64,000 nucleotides of DNA from JBMOKU01 sp049324315 (GCA_049324315.1 JBMOKU010000032.1:206413-270412); one strand, 5' to 3'. Shown: positions 43,944-52,021, numbered from the stretch's first letter. A program made the numbers and translations. Notes: a model not told the origin generated them from the sequence alone.

Positions 43944-44330
43944 TTAAAATCCTTGTTGTTTCAACCATGCATCCGCCTCAGCTTCTTCGGTGAATGGCTC
44001 AGGTGCCATAGCACCTCCTCCGCTTCTTTTCATTTGCATCTTAACGACTGTGCTCTCAACAACAATGGCTGCGCAGCTTAATCCATTTTTCGCCGCCCAG
44101 GATACATGGTCATTGATCTCATTCACAATATTTGACATTTTATAATTTCTCAAATCACTTAATTTTGCCCATGGTTTACCTTTTAAAGCCGGCGCAATTT
44201 TTGTTTCATAATCCTGCTGCAATCTTTGAAAATCTTCCCCTCTCCAAAGCCCTTCCGGGTACTCATATACAACACGTCTTACCGGGTCTACCTTGATTTT
44301 GTACATTCCTTTTACATCATTGATTAACAT
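43944..44330 (-). CDS. STAS/SpoIIAA-like domain protein
   Basis: 128 residues resembling the STAS/SEC14-like single-domain proteins: an opening YKIKVDPVRRVVYEYPEGLW strand, a central KPWAKLSDLRNY and a GLSCAAIVVESTVVKMQM strand. The gene overlaps the end of the thiamine-diphosphate enzyme gene by seven bases, so the two are translated together. It could be a small regulatory or accessory protein of that enzyme. The fold assignment is moderate and the function is unknown. Confidence 0.6.
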   Translation of the reverse strand: MLINDVKGMYKIKVDPVRRVVYEYPEGLWRGEDFQRLQQDYETKIAPALKGKPWAKLSDLRNYKMSNIVNEINDHVSWAAKNGLSCAAIVVESTVVKMQMKRSGGGAMAPEPFTEEAEADAWLKQQGF

Positions 44331-45973
44331 ACTTTCTCCTCCTTTACGTTTTTCGTTTCTTCCAACGCTTTAAATCTATCTGCAACAGGGGCCGCCTCAC
44401 TGCCATCGGTTATTAGTTCAATCACCCAAGGTCCTTCATTTTGTCGTACAAAATGTTTGATCTGGTCAATTTCCTCAAGCTCACTGATTTGCATTGACTT
44501 TACCCCCACAGCATTCATCATGGCGCTAATGGATATCCTTTCTTGTTTAAAGCCTTTGACTGTTCGACCATATAAGTACCGATGTCCATTTTCTACATAC
44601 CCTAGCATTGCATTATTAATAACAAAGTAGAGGATAGGCATACGATACTCCTTTGCTGTCAGAATCTCCGAACCATTCATAAAGAACGAACCGTCACCTG
44701 TAAATACAGCAACAGGCCGCTGGGTCTGTGCTAAGTGTGTACCGATGACCCCTGCAACACCGGAGCCCATGGCTCCGTAATTCAAACTGATCTCAAAGTC
44801 CCCACCTTCCGGGATTTCCATATACTTAAATAAAAAATTCATGTATTCTCCAATATCAGAAACATAGTATGTATTGGTAGGCATAACCTTCGTAATTTTA
44901 TCTAAGAACAATCTTAATGAAAGGCCTGTATGGTTTTGTATGTAAGGATTTTCTATCTTGACTTTATTAAATCGATCCAGTGCCCTTTTGGTACCCTTTA
45001 TGATTTCGGGAATTGTATAGGACAAATCATGATGAATCATTACATCTGCGTTGAAAACTTTTCCCAGTTGCTCTTCATCCCAGTCCACATGGATCACCTT
45101 TCTGCCATCAACCAGAACCGGGTTATAATTTCTTGTTGATGATTCTCCCAGGCTTGAGCCCAGTATTAAAAGGCAGGTCTCAGGACCACTTTCCACATAG
45201 TTGGTTGCCGTATCTGTTCCAGCAAAGCCGTAGTTGCCGAGGTTCAAATAAAAGTCAGCAGGGACAACACCCTTACCCTGAGGCGTTGTTATAATGGGCC
45301 ATTGAAGGTGTTCACTCAGGTCCATAACTTGCCTGGATAATCCCCGGCATCCTTTTCCCACCATAATCAATCCATGCTTTTCACGATCGATTATCTTAAT
45401 AGCCTTTTTAATAGATATCTCAGCGTCTTTATACATATCAGATGGAAGTTGTACTTTATCGGGTATTTGTTCCATCAGTGGCGCCACTTGGATATCTATT
45501 GGAATAGAAATATGTACAGGACCATAGGGCGGTGTAAGGGCTATTTGGATCGCTTTTTGCAAGGTTGCTAGAACTTTTTTCTCATCAAGTACCGTCTGAC
45601 TATATTTGGTAATTGGTTTTAAGATATTTTTCGTATCCAGCTCTTGAATAGCACCTTTTCCTATTTGCCATCTATGAACATAACCGGTTATGATTAAAGT
45701 AGGAATCTTTGATCTCATTGCATCTGCAATTCCATTGATCATGTTATTTGTTCCTACGCCGCCAGCTGCAATACATACACCCAGCTTTTCTGAAGCACTT
45801 GCATACTTGACTGCTGCATAAGCTGCCCCCGCTTCATTTTTGGTAATAATAGGTTTAATACCGACATCATTGACGGCATCAAAAATGGCACTCACAGTCC
45901 CCGCTGATATGCCAAATATATACTCAACTTCATTTACCTTTAAGTATCTTAAAATGGCTTCTGCTATTCTCAT
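44324..45973 (-). CDS. Thiamine-diphosphate-dependent enzyme (acetolactate synthase-like)
   Basis: 549 residues with the three-domain POX/ALS/decarboxylase layout. The PYR domain has a catalytic-type glutamate in ITKNEAGAAYAAV. The PP domain has the ThDP motif FTGDGSFFMNGSEI and an NN beyond it. It is not clearly acetolactate synthase, oxalyl-CoA decarboxylase or sulfopyruvate decarboxylase by eye. It follows a c-di-GMP riboswitch and a GAF protein and precedes a STAS-like gene. A decarboxylase role in the adjacent nitrogen-compound pathway is possible. Confidence 0.78.
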   Translation of the reverse strand: MRIAEAILRYLKVNEVEYIFGISAGTVSAIFDAVNDVGIKPIITKNEAGAAYAAVKYASASEKLGVCIAAGGVGTNNMINGIADAMRSKIPTLIITGYVHRWQIGKGAIQELDTKNILKPITKYSQTVLDEKKVLATLQKAIQIALTPPYGPVHISIPIDIQVAPLMEQIPDKVQLPSDMYKDAEISIKKAIKIIDREKHGLIMVGKGCRGLSRQVMDLSEHLQWPIITTPQGKGVVPADFYLNLGNYGFAGTDTATNYVESGPETCLLILGSSLGESSTRNYNPVLVDGRKVIHVDWDEEQLGKVFNADVMIHHDLSYTIPEIIKGTKRALDRFNKVKIENPYIQNHTGLSLRLFLDKITKVMPTNTYYVSDIGEYMNFLFKYMEIPEGGDFEISLNYGAMGSGVAGVIGTHLAQTQRPVAVFTGDGSFFMNGSEILTAKEYRMPILYFVINNAMLGYVENGHRYLYGRTVKGFKQERISISAMMNAVGVKSMQISELEEIDQIKHFVRQNEGPWVIELITDGSEAAPVADRFKALEETKNVKEEKVC

Positions 45974-45996
45974 AATCCCCCAAGTCCCCCCTATTT

Positions 45997-46425
45997 TTAT
46001 AGCTTGTCCGTATACTTTCTAACAAGTTCTTTACACATGAAAATCTGTTCTTCCGTTAATTCCCGCATTTTACCGATAGAAGCTACTACCATAATTCCTG
46101 CCACCGTTTTATCTTTTATGACCGGTATGATTAGAATACTGTCTATACCGAATAGGAAAAATTCATTGGCTGATCGTGAATCATTTTTGGTGTCTGTAAT
46201 AAATACGGTTTTGCATTCGGCGATGATTTCCTGGAGAATTGGTGTATCCTTTACGAACACAGTATTTTTAGCATGTTCCTTCTTCCATTTTTCAACGCTC
46301 AATCCCTGTGTATTTGTTTTATAGACAGGATTAAGCTTGCCATCTTTTATTTGGTGATATCCTATATCACCGATACCTGTGATTTTTTCAAGTTCTTTGA
46401 ATAATTGATGTAATTCATCTTGCAT
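45997..46425 (-). CDS. GAF-domain sensor protein
   Basis: 142 residues from the ATG at 46425, with AAAGGGGG at about 11 bases; a longer frame runs back into the riboswitch and is rejected. Most of the protein is one GAF domain (KTVFITDTKNDSRSANEFFL, then IDSILIIPVIKDKTVAGIMVVAS). No output domain is attached. It heads the operon with the TPP enzyme and may sense a small molecule, possibly allosterically acting on a partner. Confidence 0.7.
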   Translation of the reverse strand: MQDELHQLFKELEKITGIGDIGYHQIKDGKLNPVYKTNTQGLSVEKWKKEHAKNTVFVKDTPILQEIIAECKTVFITDTKNDSRSANEFFLFGIDSILIIPVIKDKTVAGIMVVASIGKMRELTEEQIFMCKELVRKYTDKL

Positions 46426-46449
46426 CCTATGCGTATCCCCCTTTGAGTA

Positions 46450-46592
46450 AAAAATAAAAAAAGGCAGAAAGCTCCTAAGGTCTGCTATCTGCCTTTCATA
46501 GCGAAAACTTAGCAACTTGGCAATCATAGAATAGATAATTCCTTAGACCCATAGCTTTGCGTCCTTACCTTTCGGCAAGTTTGCCTCTTTTA
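46450..46592 (-). ncRNA. GEMM-I c-di-GMP riboswitch with terminator (copy 1)
   Basis: On the minus strand the aptamer (about 46505-46590) has GGCAAACTTGCCGAAAGG with a GAAA tetraloop, GGACGCAAAGC, GGGTCTAAGG and ATGATTGCCAAGTTGC, matching the c-di-GMP-I class. The residue before CAAAC, equivalent to G20 of the class, is G, as expected for c-di-GMP rather than cGAMP. A terminator (GGCAGA...TCTGCC then TTTTTTT) follows at about 46450-46490 and contains CCTTAG, complementary to CTAAGG in the aptamer, so a terminator/antiterminator switch is plausible. It controls the GAF/TPP-enzyme operon. Confidence 0.9.
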
Positions 46593-46727
46593 AGTTCTTT
46601 TTAAATTCATTTTTGTCTAACTGTAGATATTTTATCATAATGCCACGTAGAAATTTGTCGCATTTTGCGGTATATTAATTTTTTTTAACAATTTTTCTCT
46701 CTATAATTCCGTCTCCTTAAAAAACAC

Positions 46728-46758
46728 AAAAGAAAAAGCACACTATCTCTAGCGTGCT
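46728..46758 (-). terminator. Terminator E2
   Basis: AGCACGCTA and TAGTGTGCT on the minus strand with a GAGA loop and TTTTTCTTTTG after it. It lies just downstream of the PIN toxin gene, in the block shared with 50310-50649. Confidence 0.85.
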
Positions 46759-46786
46759 CACTGGCGGAAGTGGGGTCTATCAATCT

Positions 46787-47191
46787 TTAAAATTGTTTTT
46801 GCCGCTCAATAATCTCAAGGAATTCTTGAGCAGTGACCACTATTGGATCTTTAGAGAAGTGCTTTACATTTCCCGTGACAAGATGTGACTTGGCACTTAT
46901 TGCAACTTCGTAAAATGCCTTGTCGTCTTCGTCCTCAAATTCGACAGTTAAGGGTTCTGGAACCAGGGACATACCCGTATGCAAAATAAAATCTATTACT
47001 TGTGAGACTGTTTTGGGGTCAAATTTGAATTTTGGTCTTGCGAGTACCTCTTGGTATTCAGCGATGATTCGGCTGTCAAAGCACATTATGACATTCCCAT
47101 TAAGGACATGGTCAAAGACTCTTGCTGGTGCACCTGATGGCGACAATAATGCTGAGACAAGGATATTGGTATCAACAACTGCTCTGATCAT
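46787..47191 (-). CDS. PIN-domain toxin of a toxin-antitoxin pair
   Basis: 134 residues of the putative toxin PIN group (COG1569 type). The conserved first acidic residue is in VVDTNILVSALLSP, and others are in EYQEVL and EDEDDKAFYEVA. PIN toxins are metal-dependent RNases. The start overlaps the antitoxin stop (ATGA), so the two are coupled. A terminator follows. Confidence 0.85.
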   Translation of the reverse strand: MIRAVVDTNILVSALLSPSGAPARVFDHVLNGNVIMCFDSRIIAEYQEVLARPKFKFDPKTVSQVIDFILHTGMSLVPEPLTVEFEDEDDKAFYEVAISAKSHLVTGNVKHFSKDPIVVTAQEFLEIIERQKQF

Positions 47192-47478
47192 CTTTCTCTT
47201 TCCTTACGAGAAGCCGTAATCTCAGCTTCAATCTCTTCCTCTGTCATACGGCTATTGCCATTTTCAATAGCACTGAGTCTCAATTTATTTACTGCTCGCA
47301 TTGCCATCGATTGTCTGACACTGGCAAGAACATCTTCCAGGTTTTCGTCGTCAATCTCTATCATAAGGGCACTTGGTTTACCATTGTTCGTAATAATCAG
47401 CTCGTGAACTTCCGATAACTTCTCCCAAATTTGTCTCGGTTGCGTTCTTAAATCTCTAACAGTATAAAAATTCATCAT
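47188..47478 (-). CDS. Phd/YefM-type antitoxin
   Basis: 96 residues with the Phd/YefM N-terminus (TVRDLRTQPRQIWEKLSEVHELIITNNGKPSALMI) that binds DNA, and a charged C-terminal helix likely to bind the toxin. GAGGTGG precedes two adjacent ATGs (47478 and 47475). It overlaps the downstream PIN gene. An extended -10 (TGGTATAAT, around 47510-47518) upstream is the likely promoter. Confidence 0.85.
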   Translation of the reverse strand: MMNFYTVRDLRTQPRQIWEKLSEVHELIITNNGKPSALMIEIDDENLEDVLASVRQSMAMRAVNKLRLSAIENGNSRMTEEEIEAEITASRKERER

Positions 47479-47565
47479 ACCACCTCGTTTCGATTTTTCT
47501 TCTATAATTATTATACCACTTTGTCACTCAATCGTCTACTTTTCTGCCCATCTAAAAGGTAAAGC

Positions 47566-47603
47566 AAAAAAGGTCAGCAGCTTTTTATATCTGTTGACCT
47601 TTT
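47566..47603 (-). terminator. Terminator after lipoprotein gene
   Basis: AAAAGGTCAACAG pairs with CTGCTGACCTTTTTT on the minus strand across an A/T-rich loop. Confidence 0.85.
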
Positions 47604-47645
47604 CTCTGATGTTATATTGTTAAATGCAAATAAAAATCAATAAGC

Positions 47646-48353
47646 TTATTCTAATTCATAAATTCCATGCTCAGATAATCTCAATTTAAGCTCAATTTGT
47701 CCATTTGTGTCAGCTCGGATACCACCTATACTAACTATTTTTCCATTCTCTGATACATTATTGATAGATAAGGTATAGCCTGTTCTTGAATAAATTGTGT
47801 TACTTGTCTTATCATAACCCCATAATGCGTCATTATTGTTTATTTCCATCGTAACCATTTCAGGTATTAATCCATCTTTCCCAATTTTAGATCTCTTAAT
47901 GCTAATTCTGTGGATATTCACTTCATAGTTTACACAATATGTATACAGATAATCAACATTATCCTCTTTTATTATACGATATGCCTGTATATCCAATGGT
48001 ACGTTTTTTTCAATAACAAAAGCAAGTTTCTGCGGTTTGTACTGGAAAAGTTGCCATGAACTCTTACCAGAATTTCCAAATACCTCTGGTGGTTGAGTAT
48101 ATTGGATTATTCTAGACTCACTGTTCTCAATAATTTTTATACCAGTAGAAAGTTCTCTTATCTTATCTGCAGCAATGTCCTCTTGCTGTAGTGCTTGAGC
48201 CAAATCTGCAAAAGCACTATCAATGAGCATTTCTGCATTTTGTGGCTCTTTACAAACCTTTTCTAAATCCAACTTGATATCGCTTAACCTATCAGAAGAA
48301 CACCCTGATAGAATAAATATCATAATTATTAAATACAATATAATTTTCTTCAT
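47646..48353 (-). CDS. Lipoprotein of unknown function
   Basis: 235 residues. N-terminal signal with lipobox (IMIFILSGCSSD) predicts membrane anchoring after export. No recognisable enzymatic motif is visible; the remainder is a mixed alpha/beta protein with repeated YTYCVNYEV- and IRADTNGQIEL-type strands. It stands alone between the HD gene and a terminator. I do not recognise the family. Confidence 0.6.
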   Translation of the reverse strand: MKKIILYLIIMIFILSGCSSDRLSDIKLDLEKVCKEPQNAEMLIDSAFADLAQALQQEDIAADKIRELSTGIKIIENSESRIIQYTQPPEVFGNSGKSSWQLFQYKPQKLAFVIEKNVPLDIQAYRIIKEDNVDYLYTYCVNYEVNIHRISIKRSKIGKDGLIPEMVTMEINNNDALWGYDKTSNTIYSRTGYTLSINNVSENGKIVSIGGIRADTNGQIELKLRLSEHGIYELE

Positions 48354-48475
48354 TTCTGGTCCTTTCTAGAAAAAAACCTGATATACACATAATCATAAGA
48401 ACGGTTCTTCTGGTTGTGCTATTAGGAATGTTGGAACAAGCTATTTTCGCAACTCATAAGTACTGAAAATTCGCT

Positions 48476-49150
48476 TTACTCGATGCCTTCAATCTCTGAA
48501 TTCAATCTATAAAAATATTCTTCCATAAATTTAAGTCTTTCTTTACCAATTTCTTTTGCTTTTTTTGTATACAATTTTTGAGGGATTTTTTTAAATTTTA
48601 ATTCATATTCAATAAATGGTGTATGCTTTGAAACATCTTTTAATCTTCCATTTTCAACAGTATTGGCTTTCAAATATTTATTAATTGACTCATTTGCTGT
48701 TAATCTTTGTCCAAATTGCCCTGCTAACATAAAAGTACGAGCAATTCCAGTTGCACCAATAACATCAAGTTTATCTGAATCGAAAAGTATTTTTGCTTCT
48801 ATTGTTTTAGGCTCGTTTCCACTTCTAAATCTGTGTGTAGTAATACAGTGTTTTATCTTTTCAATTTTTTCTTCATCATATTCCAGCATCCTTAAAATAT
48901 CTTCTGCAATTTCGCTGCCTAAAATAGCATGGTCAATCTCTCCTGTTTTATCCTGACTTTCTTTAACTCTTGCAATATCATGCAGCAATGCTGATGGAAT
49001 AAGAATTTCTAAATCAACATCCTCTTCATATTTTGCAAGTAATAAGCAAAGATTATAGACCCTTATTATATGGTTCCCCACAACCACGAGAACCGTCCCC
49101 TTGGTTCCCCATAAAGAAGTTGAACGGACTGAAGACATATGAATAAACAA
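48476..49150 (-). pseudogene. HD-domain hydrolase with 5' end replaced by a repeat
   Basis: 224 codons. From about residue 26 on it looks like a typical HD phosphohydrolase: RVYNLCLLLAKYE, ALLHDIAR with the metal-binding HD pair, DHAILGSEIAEDIL and KILFDSDKLDVIGATGIAR. The first 25 codons instead read through GGGGAACCAAGGGGACGG, part of a GGGGACGGTTC repeat, and give an unrelated peptide. The normal N-terminal histidine helix is missing. Either the gene is inactivated or it uses a new start downstream. A remote original start was not found. Confidence 0.6.
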
Positions 49151-49258
49151 GAGCTATTTAACCATATAAAACCCGAGTTTGAATTGATTATTAACGAACA
49201 AATGGGTAGTGTAAGGGGCAGTACCACCGAAATCAGATGCTCCCACCACTCCTACTAG
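49139..49258 (+). other. Possible short coding remnant
   Basis: A 39-codon plus-strand frame (MNKQELFNHIKPEFELIINE...) begins where the HD gene's repeat insertion ends and stops within 120 bases. It has coding-like composition but no ribosome-binding site and no known match. It could be the truncated N-terminus of a lost gene. Confidence 0.25.
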
Positions 49259-49286
49259 CGATACTTGGAAATTATATTATTTTGTT

Positions 49287-49703
49287 TTAGTCAAGTATTT
49301 TAAAGAAATCATGTAATTGAGAAATAACTTTTTTATCTACTGAGTAGAGTTTATTATTTATTTGACCTATGCTATCATTTGGTTTATGAATGAAATAGTA
49401 AATATAAACTGGAGAGCTACTATTTTTCACACCTTTTCCATAAAGTCTTATCAAAATAGTTGAATCTCTCAATATTTCAGCTTCTTTGAAATAAGGGCCT
49501 AGTTTTGTATCATTAAGTATACCAATTAATTTATCTTTTTGCTCACCTTTTAAAATATAAGGTTTATCATAATCTTTAATAGCATTTCTGATTTCCACTT
49601 CAATTTCTTCAGAATTATTAAGCTTCAAACTTGTAAATTGTGTCAGAACAATTACAATTATAGCAACTATCGCTGCAATTATGATGCTCTTTTTGTTAAA
49701 CAT
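49287..49703 (-). CDS. Small membrane-anchored protein of unknown function
   Basis: 138 residues. A single hydrophobic helix near the N-terminus (IIIAAIVAIIVIVLTQF) predicts membrane insertion with the rest outside; it is not a lipoprotein. The remaining part is a compact soluble domain without recognisable motifs. AAAGGAG precedes the ATG. It follows the truncated response regulator by about 40 bases and probably shares its transcript, and so its c-di-GMP riboswitch. Confidence 0.6.
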   Translation of the reverse strand: MFNKKSIIIAAIVAIIVIVLTQFTSLKLNNSEEIEVEIRNAIKDYDKPYILKGEQKDKLIGILNDTKLGPYFKEAEILRDSTILIRLYGKGVKNSSSPVYIYYFIHKPNDSIGQINNKLYSVDKKVISQLHDFFKILD

Positions 49704-49742
49704 TTTATTTGACTCCTTTACGTAAAATGTTTCGTTGGGTAA

Positions 49743-50264
49743 TTACATATTAGGAATAACATACTGACTATTTTTTGTATGAATCATACAGTTTTTTCCC
49801 TGGGACTCAATAAACAAAATATCTTTAATGAATATTTTTAAAATACAGTTCTTTGTTTCAAATCGCACCACTTGATTTATAGAGTCATTATGTTTAATCC
49901 CTCTTATGAGCCGTTCAGATAGTTTCAATACGTCTTCCTGCTTATAGGGTTTTTCAATAAAATCATAACAGTGATACTTTTTAAAGGCTTCAAGCTGGTA
50001 ATAAACACGGGTGGTAATAAACACTATATATGTCAATTCATATTGTAGAATGGATCGAATCGTCTCTGCAATTTTCAAACCTGAAATATCAGGGAGTTCG
50101 ATATCCAAAAAAAATAGTCCGATTTTTTCTTGTTTTAATATTTTTATTGCCTGTTCCCCAGCAGCAGCTTCAAATACTTTTATATCGTTGTTCAATTTCT
50201 TAAGCATTCTGACTAAATTGTTTCTCTCAACTCGGTTATCTTCAACTACAAGAATATTCAGCAT
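49743..50264 (-). CDS. Truncated LytTR-type response regulator
   Basis: 173 residues. A complete receiver domain is present (LVVEDNRVERNNLV, phosphorylated Asp in LFFLDIELPDISG, lysine in DFIEKPYKQED). It is followed by only the first 45 or so residues of a LytTR DNA-binding domain (ILFIESQGKNCMIHTKNSQY), where about 100 are usual. It stops at a TAA and a new site begins at once for the next gene. The DNA-binding ability is doubtful, so this is either a decayed gene or a sink for phosphoryl groups. A c-di-GMP riboswitch precedes it. Confidence 0.75.
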   Translation of the reverse strand: MLNILVVEDNRVERNNLVRMLKKLNNDIKVFEAAAGEQAIKILKQEKIGLFFLDIELPDISGLKIAETIRSILQYELTYIVFITTRVYYQLEAFKKYHCYDFIEKPYKQEDVLKLSERLIRGIKHNDSINQVVRFETKNCILKIFIKDILFIESQGKNCMIHTKNSQYVIPNM

Positions 50265-50309
50265 TGCAAATCCTCCAATCCTTTAACTCAGGCTTGTTGA
50301 GAAAACCCG

Positions 50310-50452
50310 ATAAACATAAAAAAAGCAGAAAACCTCTAAGGTCTGCTATCTGCCTTTCATAGGGAAAACTTAGCAGCTTGGCAATCATAGAATATACCGT
50401 CCCTTAGACCCATAGCTTTGCGTCCTTACCTTTCGACAAGTTTGCCCTTATT
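50310..50452 (-). ncRNA. GEMM-I c-di-GMP riboswitch with terminator (copy 2)
   Basis: Minus-strand aptamer (about 50365-50450): GGGCAAACTTGTCGAAAGG, GGACGCAAAGCTATGGG, TCTAAGG and ATGATTGCCAAGCTGC. A terminator follows (AGCAGACC with GGTTTTCTGCT and a T-run, about 50314-50350). It lies in the leader of the truncated response regulator. G at the position equivalent to G20 predicts c-di-GMP. Its sequence and that of the surrounding 340 bases match copy 1 closely. Confidence 0.9.
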
Positions 50453-50597
50453 AAGTTCATTTAAAATGTATTTTTACTTTACTGTAAATATTTTATCACA
50501 ATGTCATGTGGAAATTTGTCATATCTTGCAATGTTATGATTTTTTTCTACAGTTTTCCCCCTTAAGTTTGTTCTTTCTAAAAAAGCATAAAAGAAAA

Positions 50598-50619
50598 AGC
50601 ACACTATTTCTAGCGTGCT
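50598..50619 (-). terminator. Terminator E3
   Basis: AGCACGCTA with TAGTGTGCT and a GAAA loop on the minus strand, followed by TTTTTCTTTTA. It directly follows the permease gene and is nearly identical to E1 and E2. Confidence 0.85.
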
Positions 50620-50649
50620 CACTCACGGAAGTGGGGTTTATCCATCTCT

Positions 50650-51897
50650 TTATTCCGGTAATACTTTGTTCAAAAGGATACCGATAATTGCTGCTAAAGC
50701 CATACCCTCCAATGTAAAGGATACGGACAGTACATTGATATTGATTGGAAGTACTGCGCCGCCTAAGCCAAGGACAAGAATGACTGCAGATATAATAAGG
50801 TTTCTGGATCTTGTAAAATCTACCTTGTTTTCAACCAGCGTTCTACCTCCGATGGAAGCAATCATACCAAACAGAACGATGGATATACCACCTACCACAG
50901 GTGCTGGAATGGTACTGATAAATGCTCCCAGCTTTGGAATAATGCCTAAGAGGATGGCAAAGCATGCTGCGATCCTCATGATTACAGGGTTGAACACTCT
51001 TGTTAAAGCAAGTACGCCTGTATTCTCAGAGTATGTAGTATTGGCTGGTCCGCCAAACATAGCTGATAGAGAAGTGGCTAGACCGTCTCCCAATAGGGTA
51101 CGATGCAGTCCCGGAGATTTCATAAAATCTTTCTCTACGGTTGCACCGATGGCCAAAACATCACCAATGTGCTCTACCATTGTTGCGATTGCCACAGGTG
51201 CTACGATCATAACACTCTGGAAGCTGAATTTCGCAATGGTGAAATTGGGAACAGCAAAAATATTCTGTACTTGCGTAATGGGTGTAAAATCGACATTTCC
51301 GGTGATAAGTGCAAAAACATAGCCTCCGATTAGTCCGCAAAGTACCGGTAGTACTTGAATAAATCCTTTACCAAATATACTGACAACTGTAACGATTAGA
51401 AAACTGACGATAGCCAGCAACCAATTCCCCTTTGCCATATCAATGGCAACAGGTGCCAATTTCAGACCGATAACCATAATAATGGGTCCTGTGACGACAG
51501 GTGGGAAGAAATTGACGATTTTTTCATAGCCAAATAGATAAACGAGGCCGGCCAATACCAGGTAAACCAAGCCTGCTACCACAATCCCGCCTTGCGCATA
51601 GGCCATGCCGTATTCAGGCATATTGGCCACTGCCAATATAGGGGCAATAAATGCAAAGGAAGACCCTAAGAAGGCAGGCACTTGTCCCTTCGTGATTAAA
51701 TGGAATAATAGTGTACCTACGCCTGCCATGAATAATGATACAGAAATATCCAGGCCCGTAATGATCGGAACAAGCACAGTGGCACCGAACATGGTAAACG
51801 TATGTTGGATGCCTAATATAATTTTCTTACTGGTTGGCAAATAATCACCCTCTCGAATGGCTTCGAGTTTTTCTACTGGCTCACTTCCATTGTTCAT
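50650..51897 (-). CDS. NCS2-family uracil/xanthine permease (UraA-like)
   Basis: 415 residues from the ATG at 51897 (AAAGGGGG); the longer frame has no site. Family motifs are ILGIQHTFTMFGATVLVP near the N-terminus, LLFHLITKGQVPAFLGSSFAFI, EHIGDVLAIGATVEKDF and a GGPANTTYSENTGVLALTRV segment. These features resemble the uracil branch (UraA/PyrP) more than the xanthine branch. It lies 120 bases after the molybdenum hydroxylase genes in the same direction, suggesting that the hydroxylase acts on a nucleobase imported by this carrier. Confidence 0.87.
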   Translation of the reverse strand: MNNGSEPVEKLEAIREGDYLPTSKKIILGIQHTFTMFGATVLVPIITGLDISVSLFMAGVGTLLFHLITKGQVPAFLGSSFAFIAPILAVANMPEYGMAYAQGGIVVAGLVYLVLAGLVYLFGYEKIVNFFPPVVTGPIIMVIGLKLAPVAIDMAKGNWLLAIVSFLIVTVVSIFGKGFIQVLPVLCGLIGGYVFALITGNVDFTPITQVQNIFAVPNFTIAKFSFQSVMIVAPVAIATMVEHIGDVLAIGATVEKDFMKSPGLHRTLLGDGLATSLSAMFGGPANTTYSENTGVLALTRVFNPVIMRIAACFAILLGIIPKLGAFISTIPAPVVGGISIVLFGMIASIGGRTLVENKVDFTRSRNLIISAVILVLGLGGAVLPININVLSVSFTLEGMALAAIIGILLNKVLPE

Positions 51898-51973
51898 AAC
51901 ATAACCCCCTTTAATTAGTTTTGTCATTTCCCCACTTTTTATCCGCATAATAAAAAACAACGAATACAAGCTG

Positions 51974-52002
51974 GGCCGTAGTTGTATTTTTATACTACGG
52001 CC
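51974..52002. repeat. Hairpin in the permease leader
   Basis: GGCCGTAGT pairs with ACTACGGCC across 11 bases. The only T-run is on the plus strand, where no gene ends, so it does not terminate the hydroxylase transcript in the usual sense. It may control permease expression within the shared mRNA. Confidence 0.4.
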
Positions 52003-52021
52003 TTTATTTTTTTTCATGTAT

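Noticed and set aside
46426..46527. Longer N-terminus for the GAF protein
   Set aside because: The extra codons lie within the riboswitch and its terminator.
50615..51322. 235-codon plus-strand reading frame opposite the NCS2 permease
   Set aside because: Antisense shadow of a membrane protein gene; no start signal, no motifs.
51974..52002. Intrinsic terminator between hydroxylase and permease genes
   Set aside because: The T-run is on the plus strand only, where no gene ends; on the transcribed strand the hairpin is not followed by T residues.
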